In this document: in pieces, positions 6,658 through 15,351 of the stretch
Position numbering within the stretch: position 1 is the first letter of the stretch
Layout: each line of letters begins with the position of its first letter
Source of the DNA: Acidovorax sp. KKS102
GTDB lineage: Bacteria > Pseudomonadota > Gammaproteobacteria > Burkholderiales > Burkholderiaceae_C
Reading direction: 5' to 3'
Assembly (NCBI RefSeq): GCF_000302535.1
Contig: NC_018708.1
Location: 1,178,001-1,242,000, forward strand
DNA: 64,000 bases
Notes under the pieces: model-generated
What the model was told of the DNA's origin: nothing
Databases searched by the model: none
The model's input: only the letters and a program-made list of their open reading frames with translations
Program-made: the position numbers and the translations under genes

Positions 6658-8535
6658 CTACGCCGCCAACACATCCTGCAGCGCCCGCGTCGCAGCCAGC
6701 GCCCCCAGGCTCGACTCGGTAAACCCGCCATGCAGCACCACCCCCGTGGATGCCTGCTTCGCCTCATGCTTGGCCACTGCAGCCAGGTTGGCCACTTCTT
6801 CGGCATGCCGAAAGCGCCCGGGCGTGATGCGCACGGCGCCGATGGCCAGCGTGGTGCACGGGAAGAACCGCTGCACGCCATGCCGGTCCTCGGCCTGGAT
6901 GCCGCCAGCCAGCCGGGCGCTGTCGTCAAACAGTGTGATGGCCTCGCGTGCGAACTCGTCCACGATGTTCTTGCAGCGCTGCAGCCAGTTGCTGCTCTGA
7001 AAGATCAGCATGAAGTCGTCCCCACCCACATGGCCCACGAAGTCGCTGCGCGCATCGCAGTGCGCCGTAGCCAGGCGCGCCACCAGGCGGATCATCTGGT
7101 CGCCGCGCCAGTAGCCGTAGTGGTCGTTGAAGGGCTTGAAGTTGTTCAGGTCCGCATAGCAGGCCACAAACTCGGTGCCGCTTTCCAGCAAGCGCTGGAT
7201 GTGCAGGCTGATGGGGATGTTGCCGGGCAAAAAGGTCAGCGGGTTGGCGTGGCGCGCGGCCTCGATGCGGGTCTCGGTCACGGCGCGCACCAGCTGGTCG
7301 CCGGTGCCCAGGCCCAGGTAGCGGCCGTTGTCGGTGACGATGTAGCCGTCGCTCAGGTAGCGCTGGTCCTGCGACGTGAGGATGCCCACGAGCTGGTCCA
7401 CATCGCAGTCCAGCTCCACCACGCGCGGCGCCAGGTTGGCAAACGCCAGGCAGGACTTGCGGCCATGCACCTCGCGAAAGTACGGCGTGGCGTAGTGGTT
7501 CATGAACTGCTGGCGGTTGATGAGGGCCACGGGGCGCGACCCGTCCACCACCGCTAGCGCATGCAGGTCCGTGTGCTGGCGGAACAGGGCGGCCACGGCG
7601 TCGTTGTTGGTGGCGGGCGCTGCGGTGGGCGCCTGCACCACCAGCAGGCTGCGCAGGATGCCCGGGCGCGCAGTCTGGCCCAGGTGCGGCAGCACGGCCA
7701 CGCGGCGGTCGTGCATGACCTCTAGCGCTGCGTCGTCTACGGCCTCGCGCGGCGCCATGGCGGGGCGGCCCAGCAGCCAGCCCTGGCCCAGGGGGATGTC
7801 CAGGTCGCGCAGCGCGCGCAGGTCGTCGCGGGTTTCGATGCCTTCGGCAATGAGCTGGGTGCCGAACACGTCGGCAATGCCCTTGATGGCCTGCAGCATC
7901 TGCAGGTTTTCGGGGTGGTCGCTGATGTCGCGGATGAAGTATTTGTCGATCTTCACGAAGTCGGGTTTGACCTCGGACCACAGCCGCAGGCTGGAGCGGC
8001 CGTCGCCAAAGTCGTCCAGCGCCAGCCGCGCGCCGCAGGCGTGTACGGCCTTGATGGCTTGGCGCAGCTGGGGCATGTCGGTCACGCGTTCGTGTTCGGT
8101 GATTTCCAGCACCAGCATGCGGGCGCTCAGGCCCAGGCTGCGCACGGTGTTGCCCAGCTCGGTAGCTCCGATCAGCTGGACGCCATGCACCAGCGCATCG
8201 GCGCTGATGTTCACAAACAGCCGGCCCGGCGCGTCGTGTCGCCCCCATTGCTCCATGGCGGTGTAGACGCAGAGCAGCTCAAAGTCCTGCAGAATGCCCT
8301 CGTGCCGGGCCAGCTCCAGCAGTTTGTCGGGGGTGTGCAAGGGGGTGTTCTGCGGCCCCCGGATCAGCGCCTCATGCGCGTACACCTGGCCCTCGCGCAG
8401 GTCGGCCAGGGGCTGGAACACGCAGTACAGCCCGCCTTCGCGCATCAGCCTCGCCAGGGGGCCGGTGCCCTGGCGGGCGGCGGGCGATAGCAGCGCCATC
8501 ATCGCCTCCAGTCGGCTCCATGGGGTGTTGTGCAT
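6658..8535 (-). CDS. EAL-CBS-GGDEF protein, cyclic-di-GMP phosphodiesterase likely
   Basis: About 625 residues from the ATG at 8535; an upstream start at 8628 is possible. The order is EAL domain (about 15-265), a CBS-pair-like region (about 290-440) and GGDEF domain (about 455-600). The EAL part has HEALIRG, EITEHERV, LDDFGDG, VKIDKYF and IAEGIET, all the usual metal and catalytic positions, so it should hydrolyse cyclic-di-GMP. The GGDEF signature reads GGDDF. That could retain activity or act as a GTP-binding regulatory domain. There is no membrane segment. The gene is divergent from the glycerate kinase gene. Confidence 0.9.
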   Translation of the reverse strand: MHNTPWSRLEAMMALLSPAARQGTGPLARLMREGGLYCVFQPLADLREGQVYAHEALIRGPQNTPLHTPDKLLELARHEGILQDFELLCVYTAMEQWGRHDAPGRLFVNISADALVHGVQLIGATELGNTVRSLGLSARMLVLEITEHERVTDMPQLRQAIKAVHACGARLALDDFGDGRSSLRLWSEVKPDFVKIDKYFIRDISDHPENLQMLQAIKGIADVFGTQLIAEGIETRDDLRALRDLDIPLGQGWLLGRPAMAPREAVDDAALEVMHDRRVAVLPHLGQTARPGILRSLLVVQAPTAAPATNNDAVAALFRQHTDLHALAVVDGSRPVALINRQQFMNHYATPYFREVHGRKSCLAFANLAPRVVELDCDVDQLVGILTSQDQRYLSDGYIVTDNGRYLGLGTGDQLVRAVTETRIEAARHANPLTFLPGNIPISLHIQRLLESGTEFVACYADLNNFKPFNDHYGYWRGDQMIRLVARLATAHCDARSDFVGHVGGDDFMLIFQSSNWLQRCKNIVDEFAREAITLFDDSARLAGGIQAEDRHGVQRFFPCTTLAIGAVRITPGRFRHAEEVANLAAVAKHEAKQASTGVVLHGGFTESSLGALAATRALQDVLAA

Positions 8536-8627
8536 GGCTGTTGTGGGTCCCTGAGCAAGGGTGCTGACGATACCGGTGGCGTGTGACAGGCTGGTTACAG
8601 CAACGTGACTGGTACTACCGCTGCACA

Positions 8628-9992
8628 ATGCGCGGCATGCACCCAGAAACCCAGCCAGCCAGCCCCTCCCTGCCGGACTACCGTACCCACCCCCGCGCCC
8701 TTCTGAAAGCCTTGTTTGATGCCGCCGTGCACAGCGCGCAGCCTTTGAACGGAATGCGCCAGTGGCTGCCCCAGCCGCCCAGCCGCGAGAGCGGGGGCCG
8801 CACCCTGGTGCTGGGCGCGGGCAAGGCGGGCGGCGCCATGGCGCAGGCGCTGGAGGCCCTCTGGCCGCAGGACGCGCCCCTGTCGGGCTTGGTGGTCACC
8901 CGCTACGGGCATGTGCCTCCCCGGCCTGTGGGCGTGCCCCAGCGCATCGAGGTGGTGGAGGCCGCGCACCCCGTGCCCGATGCGGCGGGGCTGGCGGCGG
9001 CGCAGCGCATTTTGGACCTGACCCAGGGGCTCACGGAGCACGACCTGGTGCTGTGCCTGATATCGGGCGGGGGTTCATCCCTGCTGACCCTGCCCTGCGA
9101 CGGGGTGACGCTGGAAGACAAGCAGCGCATCAACCGCGCCCTGCTCGACAGCGGCGCCCACATTGGCGAGATGAACTGCGTGCGCAAGCACCTCTCGCGC
9201 ATCAAGGGCGGGCGCCTGGCGGCGGCCTGTGCGCCGGCGCGCGTGGTCACGCTCACGATTAGCGACGTGCCGGGCGACGACCCGTCGGTGATCGCCAGCG
9301 GCCCCACCGTGCCGGACGCGACCACCTGCGCCGATGCGCTGGCCATTCTGGCGCGCTATGGCATCGATGTGCCCCCGGCCATCCGCACCGCGCTGGAGGC
9401 AGGCCGCCTGGAGACGCCCAAACCCGGCGACGCGCGTTTTGCCGGCCATGCGGTGCACATGATTGCCACGCCCCAGCAGGCGCTGGAGGCTGCCGCCACG
9501 CTGGCCCGTTCGGCGGGGCTGCCTGCGCATGTGCTGTCCGACGAGATGGAGGGCGAGTCGCGCGAGGTGGGCAAGGTGCATGCGGCACTGGCCCGCGCGG
9601 TGGCGCGGCGTGGCCAGCCGTTTGCGGCGCCGTGTGTGATTCTGTCGGGGGGCGAGACCACCGTTACCGTGCGTCCGCGTGCGCCCGGTGTGCCCCGGGG
9701 GCGGGGCGGGCGTGCGGGCGAGTTTTGCCTGGGCCTGGCGCAGGCGCTGCAGGGCGAGCCCGCCGTGTGGGCGCTGGCGGCCGACACCGACGGCATCGAC
9801 GGCAGCGAAGACAACGCGGGGGCCTTTGTGTGCCCCGACACGCTGGTGCGTGCAGGCGCAGCGGGCCTGCGCATCGACGACCACCTGGCGCGCAACGACG
9901 CCTGGGGATTTTTTGCGGGGCTGGACGACCTGCTGGTCACCGGCCCCACGCACACCAACGTGAACGATTTCCGGGTGCTACTTATTTTGTAG
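8628..9992 (+). CDS. Glycerate 2-kinase (MOFRL family)
   Basis: A 454-residue protein of the GckA/TtuD family, historically annotated hydroxypyruvate reductase, that phosphorylates glycerate to 2-phosphoglycerate. It has the N-terminal LVLGAGKAGGAMAQALE loop, the central LCLISGGGSSLL motif, the MNCVRKHLSRIKGGRLA segment and the C-terminal MOFRL core (LAADTDGIDGSEDNAGAF, then GPTHTNVNDFR). The start could be the ATG at 8628 or at 8637. The stop TAG at 9990-9992 lies inside a copy of the dispersed repeat. Near the ureide genes it could feed carbon from glyoxylate, by way of tartronate semialdehyde, into glycolysis. That link is an inference because gcl and glxR are not in the window. Confidence 0.9.
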   Translation: MRGMHPETQPASPSLPDYRTHPRALLKALFDAAVHSAQPLNGMRQWLPQPPSRESGGRTLVLGAGKAGGAMAQALEALWPQDAPLSGLVVTRYGHVPPRPVGVPQRIEVVEAAHPVPDAAGLAAAQRILDLTQGLTEHDLVLCLISGGGSSLLTLPCDGVTLEDKQRINRALLDSGAHIGEMNCVRKHLSRIKGGRLAAACAPARVVTLTISDVPGDDPSVIASGPTVPDATTCADALAILARYGIDVPPAIRTALEAGRLETPKPGDARFAGHAVHMIATPQQALEAAATLARSAGLPAHVLSDEMEGESREVGKVHAALARAVARRGQPFAAPCVILSGGETTVTVRPRAPGVPRGRGGRAGEFCLGLAQALQGEPAVWALAADTDGIDGSEDNAGAFVCPDTLVRAGAAGLRIDDHLARNDAWGFFAGLDDLLVTGPTHTNVNDFRVLLIL

Positions 9993-10050
9993 CTGCTCAG
10001 GCATATTGCACTAGCGCCTGGGGCTGCTGGGGCTTGAAAATAGCCCAGGC
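9977..10050 (+). repeat. Dispersed palindromic repeat, copy B, overlapping the end of the glycerate kinase gene
   Basis: The segment contains TTTTGTAGCTGCTCAGGC, then ATTGCACTAGCGCCTG. The kinase stop codon is the TAG of the conserved TAGCTGCT core. Confidence 0.75.
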
Positions 10051-10064
10051 GCTGCGTGCAGCCG

Positions 10065-11105
10065 TCAGAACCGGTGGCGGATGCCCACGCCGAAGCTGTT
10101 GCCCTTGGTCTGGTTGGTGATGCGGTCGTTCATGGCCATCACGTACACGTCGGTGCGCTTGGACAGGAAGTAGTCATACCCCACGGTGAAGGTCTTGCGC
10201 GAGATGTCGGTGGCCGTCATCTTGGTCTGCGCCCACGATGCCAGCACCTTGCCGGTGGCGCCTGCGGGCACCGACACGCCCAGCTGTGTCGTCTTGGCCT
10301 TGTTGGTGGTGTTGTCAGCCTTGGCCTGGCCGTAGCTGGCAAAGGCCTTCACCACGGCAAAGTCGTACGCGCCGCCCAGCATCCAGTCGGTCTTGGTGGT
10401 GCCCAGGTAGGTGCTGGGCACGGCGGGGTTGCTCATCTGGTCACGCTCGTAAAAGCCGGTGAGGGTGATGGGGCCGTTGAAGTACAGCGCGTTGATGCCC
10501 ACGTTCTTCTTGCTGCTGTCGCCCGCGACCTCGCCAAACTGGTAGTGCAGGTTGGCGGTCAGGCCGCCCAGGTTGGGCGTGCTGTAGATGATTTCGTTGG
10601 ACCAGCCGGTGTCGGACGGCGTGGTGGAACCCCAGCCCGTGCCGTTGAACAGGGGCACGTTCATGTGCAGGATCAGCGGTGCAAAGGTGAACGAGTCGCC
10701 CAGCGGGTTCGACAGGATGGACGGCAGGAAGTTGGGCGCCAGGCCGCGCCCCACGGTCACGGTGCCCCAGCTGTCGCTCAGGCCCACGTTGGCATCGCGC
10801 GAGAAGAAGGTGTCGTTGGCAAAGCGGCCCTGGATGCCGCTGTCCACCTTGATGAACGAGGTGAGTGCAAAGTTGGCCCGGAGCCCGCCGCCCAGGTCTT
10901 CGGTGCCCTTGACGCCGAACCACGACGTGGTCATGCCGCCGCTGTTGACCACCTTGCTGCTGCCGGCGTCACCGGCGTTTTTCATGGAGCCCACAAACAC
11001 ATCGGTCAGGCCCATCAGCTGGACGGAGCTTTGGGCCTGGGCCCCGGTGGCACACAGCAGGGCGCCACCAAGCGATAGAGACAGTGCAATCAGGTTTTTC
11101 TTCAT
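10065..11105 (-). CDS. Outer-membrane porin (Burkholderiales OmpC-like)
   Basis: A 346-residue porin with a 24-residue signal peptide (MKKNLIALSLSLGGALLCAT through AQA) and a C-terminal phenylalanine (GIRHRF) for outer-membrane assembly. Its body holds the GLTDVFVGSMKN start, the WFGVKGTEDLGGGLRANFAL block and FTVGYDYFLSKRTDVYVMA, all typical of the 16-stranded trimeric porin_4 family. The ATG at 11105 has an AGGAAT ribosome site. Its substrate cannot be told, but it lies among purine genes and faces a Crp/Fnr regulator across an FNR-like site, so oxygen- or nutrient-dependent expression is plausible. Confidence 0.92.
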   Translation of the reverse strand: MKKNLIALSLSLGGALLCATGAQAQSSVQLMGLTDVFVGSMKNAGDAGSSKVVNSGGMTTSWFGVKGTEDLGGGLRANFALTSFIKVDSGIQGRFANDTFFSRDANVGLSDSWGTVTVGRGLAPNFLPSILSNPLGDSFTFAPLILHMNVPLFNGTGWGSTTPSDTGWSNEIIYSTPNLGGLTANLHYQFGEVAGDSSKKNVGINALYFNGPITLTGFYERDQMSNPAVPSTYLGTTKTDWMLGGAYDFAVVKAFASYGQAKADNTTNKAKTTQLGVSVPAGATGKVLASWAQTKMTATDISRKTFTVGYDYFLSKRTDVYVMAMNDRITNQTKGNSFGVGIRHRF

Positions 11106-11347
11106 GGAGTGATTCCTGGGGAAAAAAGCGCCGGAGGGCCGGCGGGGCAAAGGAGACGCGGCCCCTGTTGCATCGTGGTGCAGGGCGGGGCCCGCCGGTA
11201 GGGCTTCGCAAGTTCCATGCCCTGGTGCAACACCTGTTTACATCCCTGTCGGGCGCTCTCAGCGCGCATCCATGCACGTTGCTGGCGCAGTTTTCGTGTG
11301 TTTTGGCGCAAACCTGGGGCGCGCGGGGCGGGCGACATGGTGCGGTT

Positions 11348-11361
11348 TTGATGTGGCTCAA
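11348..11361. promoter_or_regulatory. FNR/Anr-type binding site
   Basis: TTGATGTGGCTCAA differs at one base from the consensus TTGATNNNNATCAA. It lies between the porin and the crp/fnr-family gene and overlaps the most upstream possible ATG of the latter (11361). That argues for the downstream start at 11397 and for autoregulation. Inference from sequence only. Confidence 0.55.
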
Positions 11362-11396
11362 TGCCGCAGGCGCAGCCGCACGGCACAGTGGCTTCC

Positions 11397-12020
11397 ATGC
11401 TGCCACCTAACCTTTTTTCTCTGCCCGCTGACACCGAGGTCATCGCTCCCGGCGAAGTGCTGCGCAGGCGCAATGAGGTGCTGACGACGGTGTTGCACCT
11501 CGAAAGCGGCCGTGTGCTGCGCGGTGTGCTGGACGACGGTTTCCTGCGCCACCAGCTCGGTGCGGTCGAGGGGCCGTTCTGGCTCGACGCTGCATCGGCC
11601 TTGCTCGGCCTGCCCTTACCGGTGGACATGGTGGCCGACACCCGCGTGCATTTGCGGCGCGTGCCCATCGAGGCGTTCCAGCGCAGTCTGGCCGCCATGC
11701 CGGCGGGCGCTCGCGGCCTGCTGCTGGACATGGCCCAGGGCTACCGGCAACAGTCTGAACTGGCGGTGAGCCGCCTCGCGCAGGATGCCGAATCGCGCTG
11801 CGCACAGTGGCTGCTGAACCACGCCCAGCCCGACCACAGCGGCGCCATGCAGGTCACCCTGCACCAGCGCAAACGCCTGATCGCCGCCCAGCTGGGCATT
11901 GCGCCCGAAACCTTCTCGCGTGTGCTGCGCCACCTGCGCGAGCTGGGCCTGATCCACGGCACCGGCAATGTGCTGGCACTGCCCCAGCCCCGGGCCTTGC
12001 AGTCGATGGCGGGCTGCTGA
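11397..12020 (+). CDS. Crp/Fnr-family transcriptional regulator
   Basis: A protein of 207 residues from the ATG at 11397 (219 from 11361). The N-terminal half is a cupin-like effector domain without the cysteine cluster of FNR, so it does not bind an iron-sulfur centre in the usual way. The C-terminal HTH_Crp domain has KRLIAAQLGIAPETFSRVL; the E-x-x-S-R pattern in its recognition helix is that of FNR rather than CRP, and fits the TTGAT-type site just upstream. It may respond to nitric oxide, redox state or another signal, as Dnr-like members do. The target set is unknown; the divergent porin gene is the closest candidate. Confidence 0.8.
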   Translation: MLPPNLFSLPADTEVIAPGEVLRRRNEVLTTVLHLESGRVLRGVLDDGFLRHQLGAVEGPFWLDAASALLGLPLPVDMVADTRVHLRRVPIEAFQRSLAAMPAGARGLLLDMAQGYRQQSELAVSRLAQDAESRCAQWLLNHAQPDHSGAMQVTLHQRKRLIAAQLGIAPETFSRVLRHLRELGLIHGTGNVLALPQPRALQSMAGC

Positions 12021-12374
12021 CCCCGCATTCTTGAGGCTCAGCAGCGGCCAACCGGCTGCTTGCTCCTGAGCGCTGTCACGGGCTGGTGCTCCGTTGCATT
12101 TGCTGACAAACCGACACCTCTGAGGCGATCGGCCCGGAGGCGGCTCTTCTGCGCGGCGATGTGCGCGTGCACCGCGCTGCACGGCCCTTGCCGCACCCCT
12201 TTTTCATACCCTCCGCACCCCGGCGGGCTCAGGGTTTTTCCTTGGCTTTACCCAAGGGTTCCACCCAAGCCCCGGGGCACAGGCCCTGCGTATATTTGTT
12301 GGGACATGTCTGCTGCGACCCGTCCCCATGCCGACCTTTGAGCGTGCCCATCAGCCCGCAGGGGGGAAGCGTCC
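12021..12374. other. 354-bp intergenic region without a recognisable gene
   Basis: It holds a weak hairpin just after the crp/fnr gene (AGCAGC and GCTGCT around 12039-12061) and presumably the promoter of the next gene. Open frames crossing it have no ribosome site and no family resemblance. I see no RNA gene. Confidence 0.5.
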
Positions 12375-14501
12375 ATGACGCCGCCGCCCGGCCCCCAGGC
12401 TGCCCCGGACCCTGCGCCGGGCTGGCTGGTGCCCGGCGCCCTGGTGCTGCGGCTGATGCTGGTGGCCGCGCTGGCGGTGGCGCTGTCGGGGGCGGTGGCC
12501 GCCTGGCTGGTCACACGGGCCTCCGGACAAGAGGCCATGCGCCGGGTGGTGAGCCAGCAGACCGACGAGGTCGAGGTGGTGGCCCGTTTGCTGGCCAGCA
12601 AGATCGAACAAAGCCAGAAGGTGCTGCGCACGGTGGCTGCTGGCATCACGCCGGCCGTGCTGGAGTCGCCCTCGTCGCTGGAATGGCTGCTGCAGCAGGG
12701 GCTGCCTGCGGTGCAGTTTTTCGACACCATGCAGGTCGCCCGCGACAACGGCGAACTGCGCCTCAATTTACGCGCCGGCCAGATCGAAAAGGCGGCGGAC
12801 CTGGACCCTGCCGAGCGCGACGCCTTGCGCCGCACCCTGGTCGATGGCAAACCTCTGGTGTCCGAGCTGATCGCCGGGCGCCGGGGCGAGGCGCGCGTCA
12901 TGTTCACCATGCCGCTGCACCGTGACGACGGCACCGTGATGGGGGTGGTGGCGGGGGCGTTGCGCCTGCAATCCCAAAGCCTGCTGCCACCGTCGATGAC
13001 GCTGCCCGCCCGCGATGACTCGCAGCTCATCGTCTTCACCCGCGACGGCACCATCCTGTCGCACTCCGACCCCACCCGCGTGCTGGGCCAGGTGCGTGAT
13101 GAAGTGGGCCTGGCCCCGGTGTACACGCGCTGGCAAAGCCAGGCCCAGCCGGTGGTGGGGCGGGGCATGACCCATGTGCAGTCCGACCACATCGTGAGCA
13201 TGGCGGGCATGCCGCTGCCGCAGTGGATCGTGGCGCGCGTGAGCCAGTCGCAGGCGCTGCTGGCACCGCTGCGCGGCGCCCAGCGCGAAGCCTGGTGGCT
13301 GGCGGTGGCCAGCATGGTGCTGTGCATGCTGCTGGCGGTGGCGCTGATGGGCTGGATGGCCCAGCCGCTGGCGCAGCTGACCTTCAAGGCGCGCCAGTTG
13401 CTCAGGACCAGCGCGCGCCAGCAGCCTGCGCAAGATGTGCATTGGCCCCGTGCGGGCGGCGAGGTGGGCGAACTGGTGCGGGTGTTCCAGGGCCTGGTGC
13501 AGCAGGGCAGCCTGCAGCAGTCGCGCAAGGACACGGTGGTCGGCCAGTTCCAGGCCGTGCTGGACAGCGCCCCGGTGGGCATCGTCATCACCCGCCACGG
13601 CATGCTGGAGGTGGTGAGCCACCAGGCCTGCGTGATGCTGGGCTACAGCGCGCAGGAGCTGCAGGGCCGCCCCGCGCGCATCCTGTACGCGAGCGACGCC
13701 GACTATGCCCAGGTGGGCGATCGTGTGCGCGCCGAGGTGGCGGCGCATGGCGCGTTCGACGGCGATGTCTGCTTTTTGCGCAAGGACGGCACCCCCGTGT
13801 GGGCCCGCGTGCAGGGCCAGGGCGTGCGCCCCGAGGAGGTGCACGGTGGCACCGTGTGGATTCTGGAAGACATCACCGCCGCGCGCGAGGCCCAGGTGCA
13901 GCAGTCCTGGGGCCGCGCGCACGATGCGCTGACGCAGCTGTACAACCGCGCCGCGTTTGACGAGCGCCTGGGTCAGCTGATGGCGGAGCGCTCTGCCCGT
14001 CAGCGCCCTGTGGCACCCGCCGCCGATGAGGAGGGCGGTGAGACCCAGGGCGATGGCGTGGTGCTGTTCCTCGACCTGGACCATTTCACCGTGGTCAACG
14101 ACATTGCGGGCCATGACGCGGGCGACGATGTGCTGCGCCACGTGGCCCGGCTGCTGGCGTCCCATGTGCGTCAGATCGGCTGGGCGGCGCGCCTGGGGGG
14201 GGACGAGTTTGCGGTGGTGTTGCCTGGTTGCGCTCTGGCACGCGGCCAGGCCGTGGCCGAGCAGTTGCGTGCAGCGGTGCGTGCGTGGGAGCCGTCGTAC
14301 CAGGGGCGCAGTTTTACGCTGGGGGTGAGCATCGGGCTGGTGGTGCTCGATGCCAGCTTGCAGGATGTGCCGTCGGTGCTGTACGCGGCGGACATGGCTT
14401 GTTATGACGCGAAGCGGGCGGGGCGCAATCGGGTGGAGACGCGGCATGCGAGGGATGCGTCGGTGACTTCTTCGGGGCGGATGGCTTTGGGGCCTGTTTG
14501 A
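12375..14501 (+). CDS. Membrane-anchored diguanylate cyclase (dCache-HAMP-PAS-GGDEF)
   Basis: A 708-residue sensor enzyme. A membrane segment at about 22-47 is followed by a periplasmic dCache-like sensor (about 50-300), a second membrane segment (WWLAVASMVLCMLLAVALMG), a HAMP linker, a PAS domain (about 390-510, with VLDSAPVGIVITRHGMLE and GYSAQELQGRPA) and a GGDEF domain with an intact LGGDEFAVVLPG signature. It should therefore make cyclic-di-GMP. The feedback I-site, normally RxxD just before the signature, reads RQIG, so product inhibition is probably lost. Start at 12375 follows a GGGGGAAG ribosome site. The ligand is unknown. Confidence 0.92.
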   Translation: MTPPPGPQAAPDPAPGWLVPGALVLRLMLVAALAVALSGAVAAWLVTRASGQEAMRRVVSQQTDEVEVVARLLASKIEQSQKVLRTVAAGITPAVLESPSSLEWLLQQGLPAVQFFDTMQVARDNGELRLNLRAGQIEKAADLDPAERDALRRTLVDGKPLVSELIAGRRGEARVMFTMPLHRDDGTVMGVVAGALRLQSQSLLPPSMTLPARDDSQLIVFTRDGTILSHSDPTRVLGQVRDEVGLAPVYTRWQSQAQPVVGRGMTHVQSDHIVSMAGMPLPQWIVARVSQSQALLAPLRGAQREAWWLAVASMVLCMLLAVALMGWMAQPLAQLTFKARQLLRTSARQQPAQDVHWPRAGGEVGELVRVFQGLVQQGSLQQSRKDTVVGQFQAVLDSAPVGIVITRHGMLEVVSHQACVMLGYSAQELQGRPARILYASDADYAQVGDRVRAEVAAHGAFDGDVCFLRKDGTPVWARVQGQGVRPEEVHGGTVWILEDITAAREAQVQQSWGRAHDALTQLYNRAAFDERLGQLMAERSARQRPVAPAADEEGGETQGDGVVLFLDLDHFTVVNDIAGHDAGDDVLRHVARLLASHVRQIGWAARLGGDEFAVVLPGCALARGQAVAEQLRAAVRAWEPSYQGRSFTLGVSIGLVVLDASLQDVPSVLYAADMACYDAKRAGRNRVETRHARDASVTSSGRMALGPV

Positions 14502-14502
14502 G

Positions 14503-14562
14503 GGCTTTTGGGCTGGATGCGCCAGTGGGATATGCGCTGGCAGCTATTGATTTTGTAGCGTT
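14503..14562 (-). repeat. Dispersed palindromic repeat, copy C
   Basis: On the reverse strand it reads CGCTACAAAATCAATAGCTG then CCAGCGCATATCCCACTGGCG. It immediately follows the diguanylate cyclase stop codon and could act as its transcript 3' end. Confidence 0.75.
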
Positions 14563-14585
14563 TTCTTGTGGTTGCTGATTGGGCC

Positions 14586-15269
14586 GCATGCCTTTGTTGA
14601 GGGCGGAGGCCGGGAGTCGCCCGGCGTGCGAGTGACTTTCTTTTGCTTCGCCAAAAGAAAGTCACCAAAGAAAAGGCGACCCCCAGTCTGCGACCCCTGC
14701 GCTTCGCTACGGGGCAAACCTGCGTCGTGTCGGTTGCGGGGTGCGCCGTGGAACTCGCTTTGCGCTGCGCGCGCCGCTCAGACAGCCACGGCGAGTCAGA
14801 GCACGAAGCACGCGCGCTCCGACGCGCGTGCCACCCCGCAACCGCCCCGCCGCAGGCGCAGCCAGCAGGGGTGGGACAGCCGAACATCCAAACAACCGAA
14901 CAGCCGGACATCCATTCGGGCCATTGCTGCGCTCGGCCGCGCCTGCGCGGCGCGTGGCGCTTGCGCCCGCGATGTGGGGCCGAGCGCAGCGATGGCCCGT
15001 GTGGATGTTCTGCCCCCCGTGCCCCTCTGGATGCGCCGAGGAGCGCAGGGTTTGGCGGATCAGGGCTCGCGTGTGTCTGAGCGACGCGCAGCGGCGCGAG
15101 TTGAGCGAGACCCCGCCAAACCCGAGCACCGCAGGTTGCCCCGTAGCGTCAGCGCAGGGGACGCAGACAGTGGGGTCGCCCTTTCTTTGGTTCCTTTCTT
15201 TCGGCGACGCGAAAGAAAGGGACTCGCCTGCCGGGCGACTCCCGGCCTCCGCCCTTAACAAAGGCATGC
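14586..15269. repeat. 684-bp composite inverted-repeat element
   Basis: Two arms of roughly 200 bp (about 14,586-14,800 and 15,060-15,269) are imperfect inverted copies. Both read, from outside inward, GCATGCCTTTGTT, AGGGCGGAGGCCGGGAGTCG, a short CTTTC/GAAAG hairpin, a GCGACCCC stretch, CTACGGGGCAA and GCTCAGACA. The centre (about 14,905-15,017) is itself an inverted repeat, ACATCCAYWCGGGCCATYGC on one side mirrored on the other. The whole segment is therefore one large imperfect palindrome. It encodes no credible protein; frames through it are open only because of high GC. I see no transposase or terminal target duplication. Confidence 0.8.
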
Positions 15270-15295
15270 GACTCAGTCAGCGCACACAACCAAAC

Positions 15296-15350
15296 ACTAC
15301 AACATCAATAGCTACCAGCCCATATCACACTAGCACCAGAAGCCAAAAAC
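15296..15350 (+). repeat. Dispersed palindromic repeat, copy D (diverged)
   Basis: The segment contains ACTACAACATCAATAGCTAC and then CACTAGCACCAGAAGCCAAA. It lies directly downstream of the xdhB stop codon and is the most diverged copy. Confidence 0.6.
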
Positions 15351-15351
15351 A

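Noticed and set aside
12768-14447. 559-codon reverse frame opposite the diguanylate cyclase
   Set aside because: Very rich in His, Arg and Gln, no family resemblance, and entirely antisense to a gene with clear PAS and GGDEF domains.
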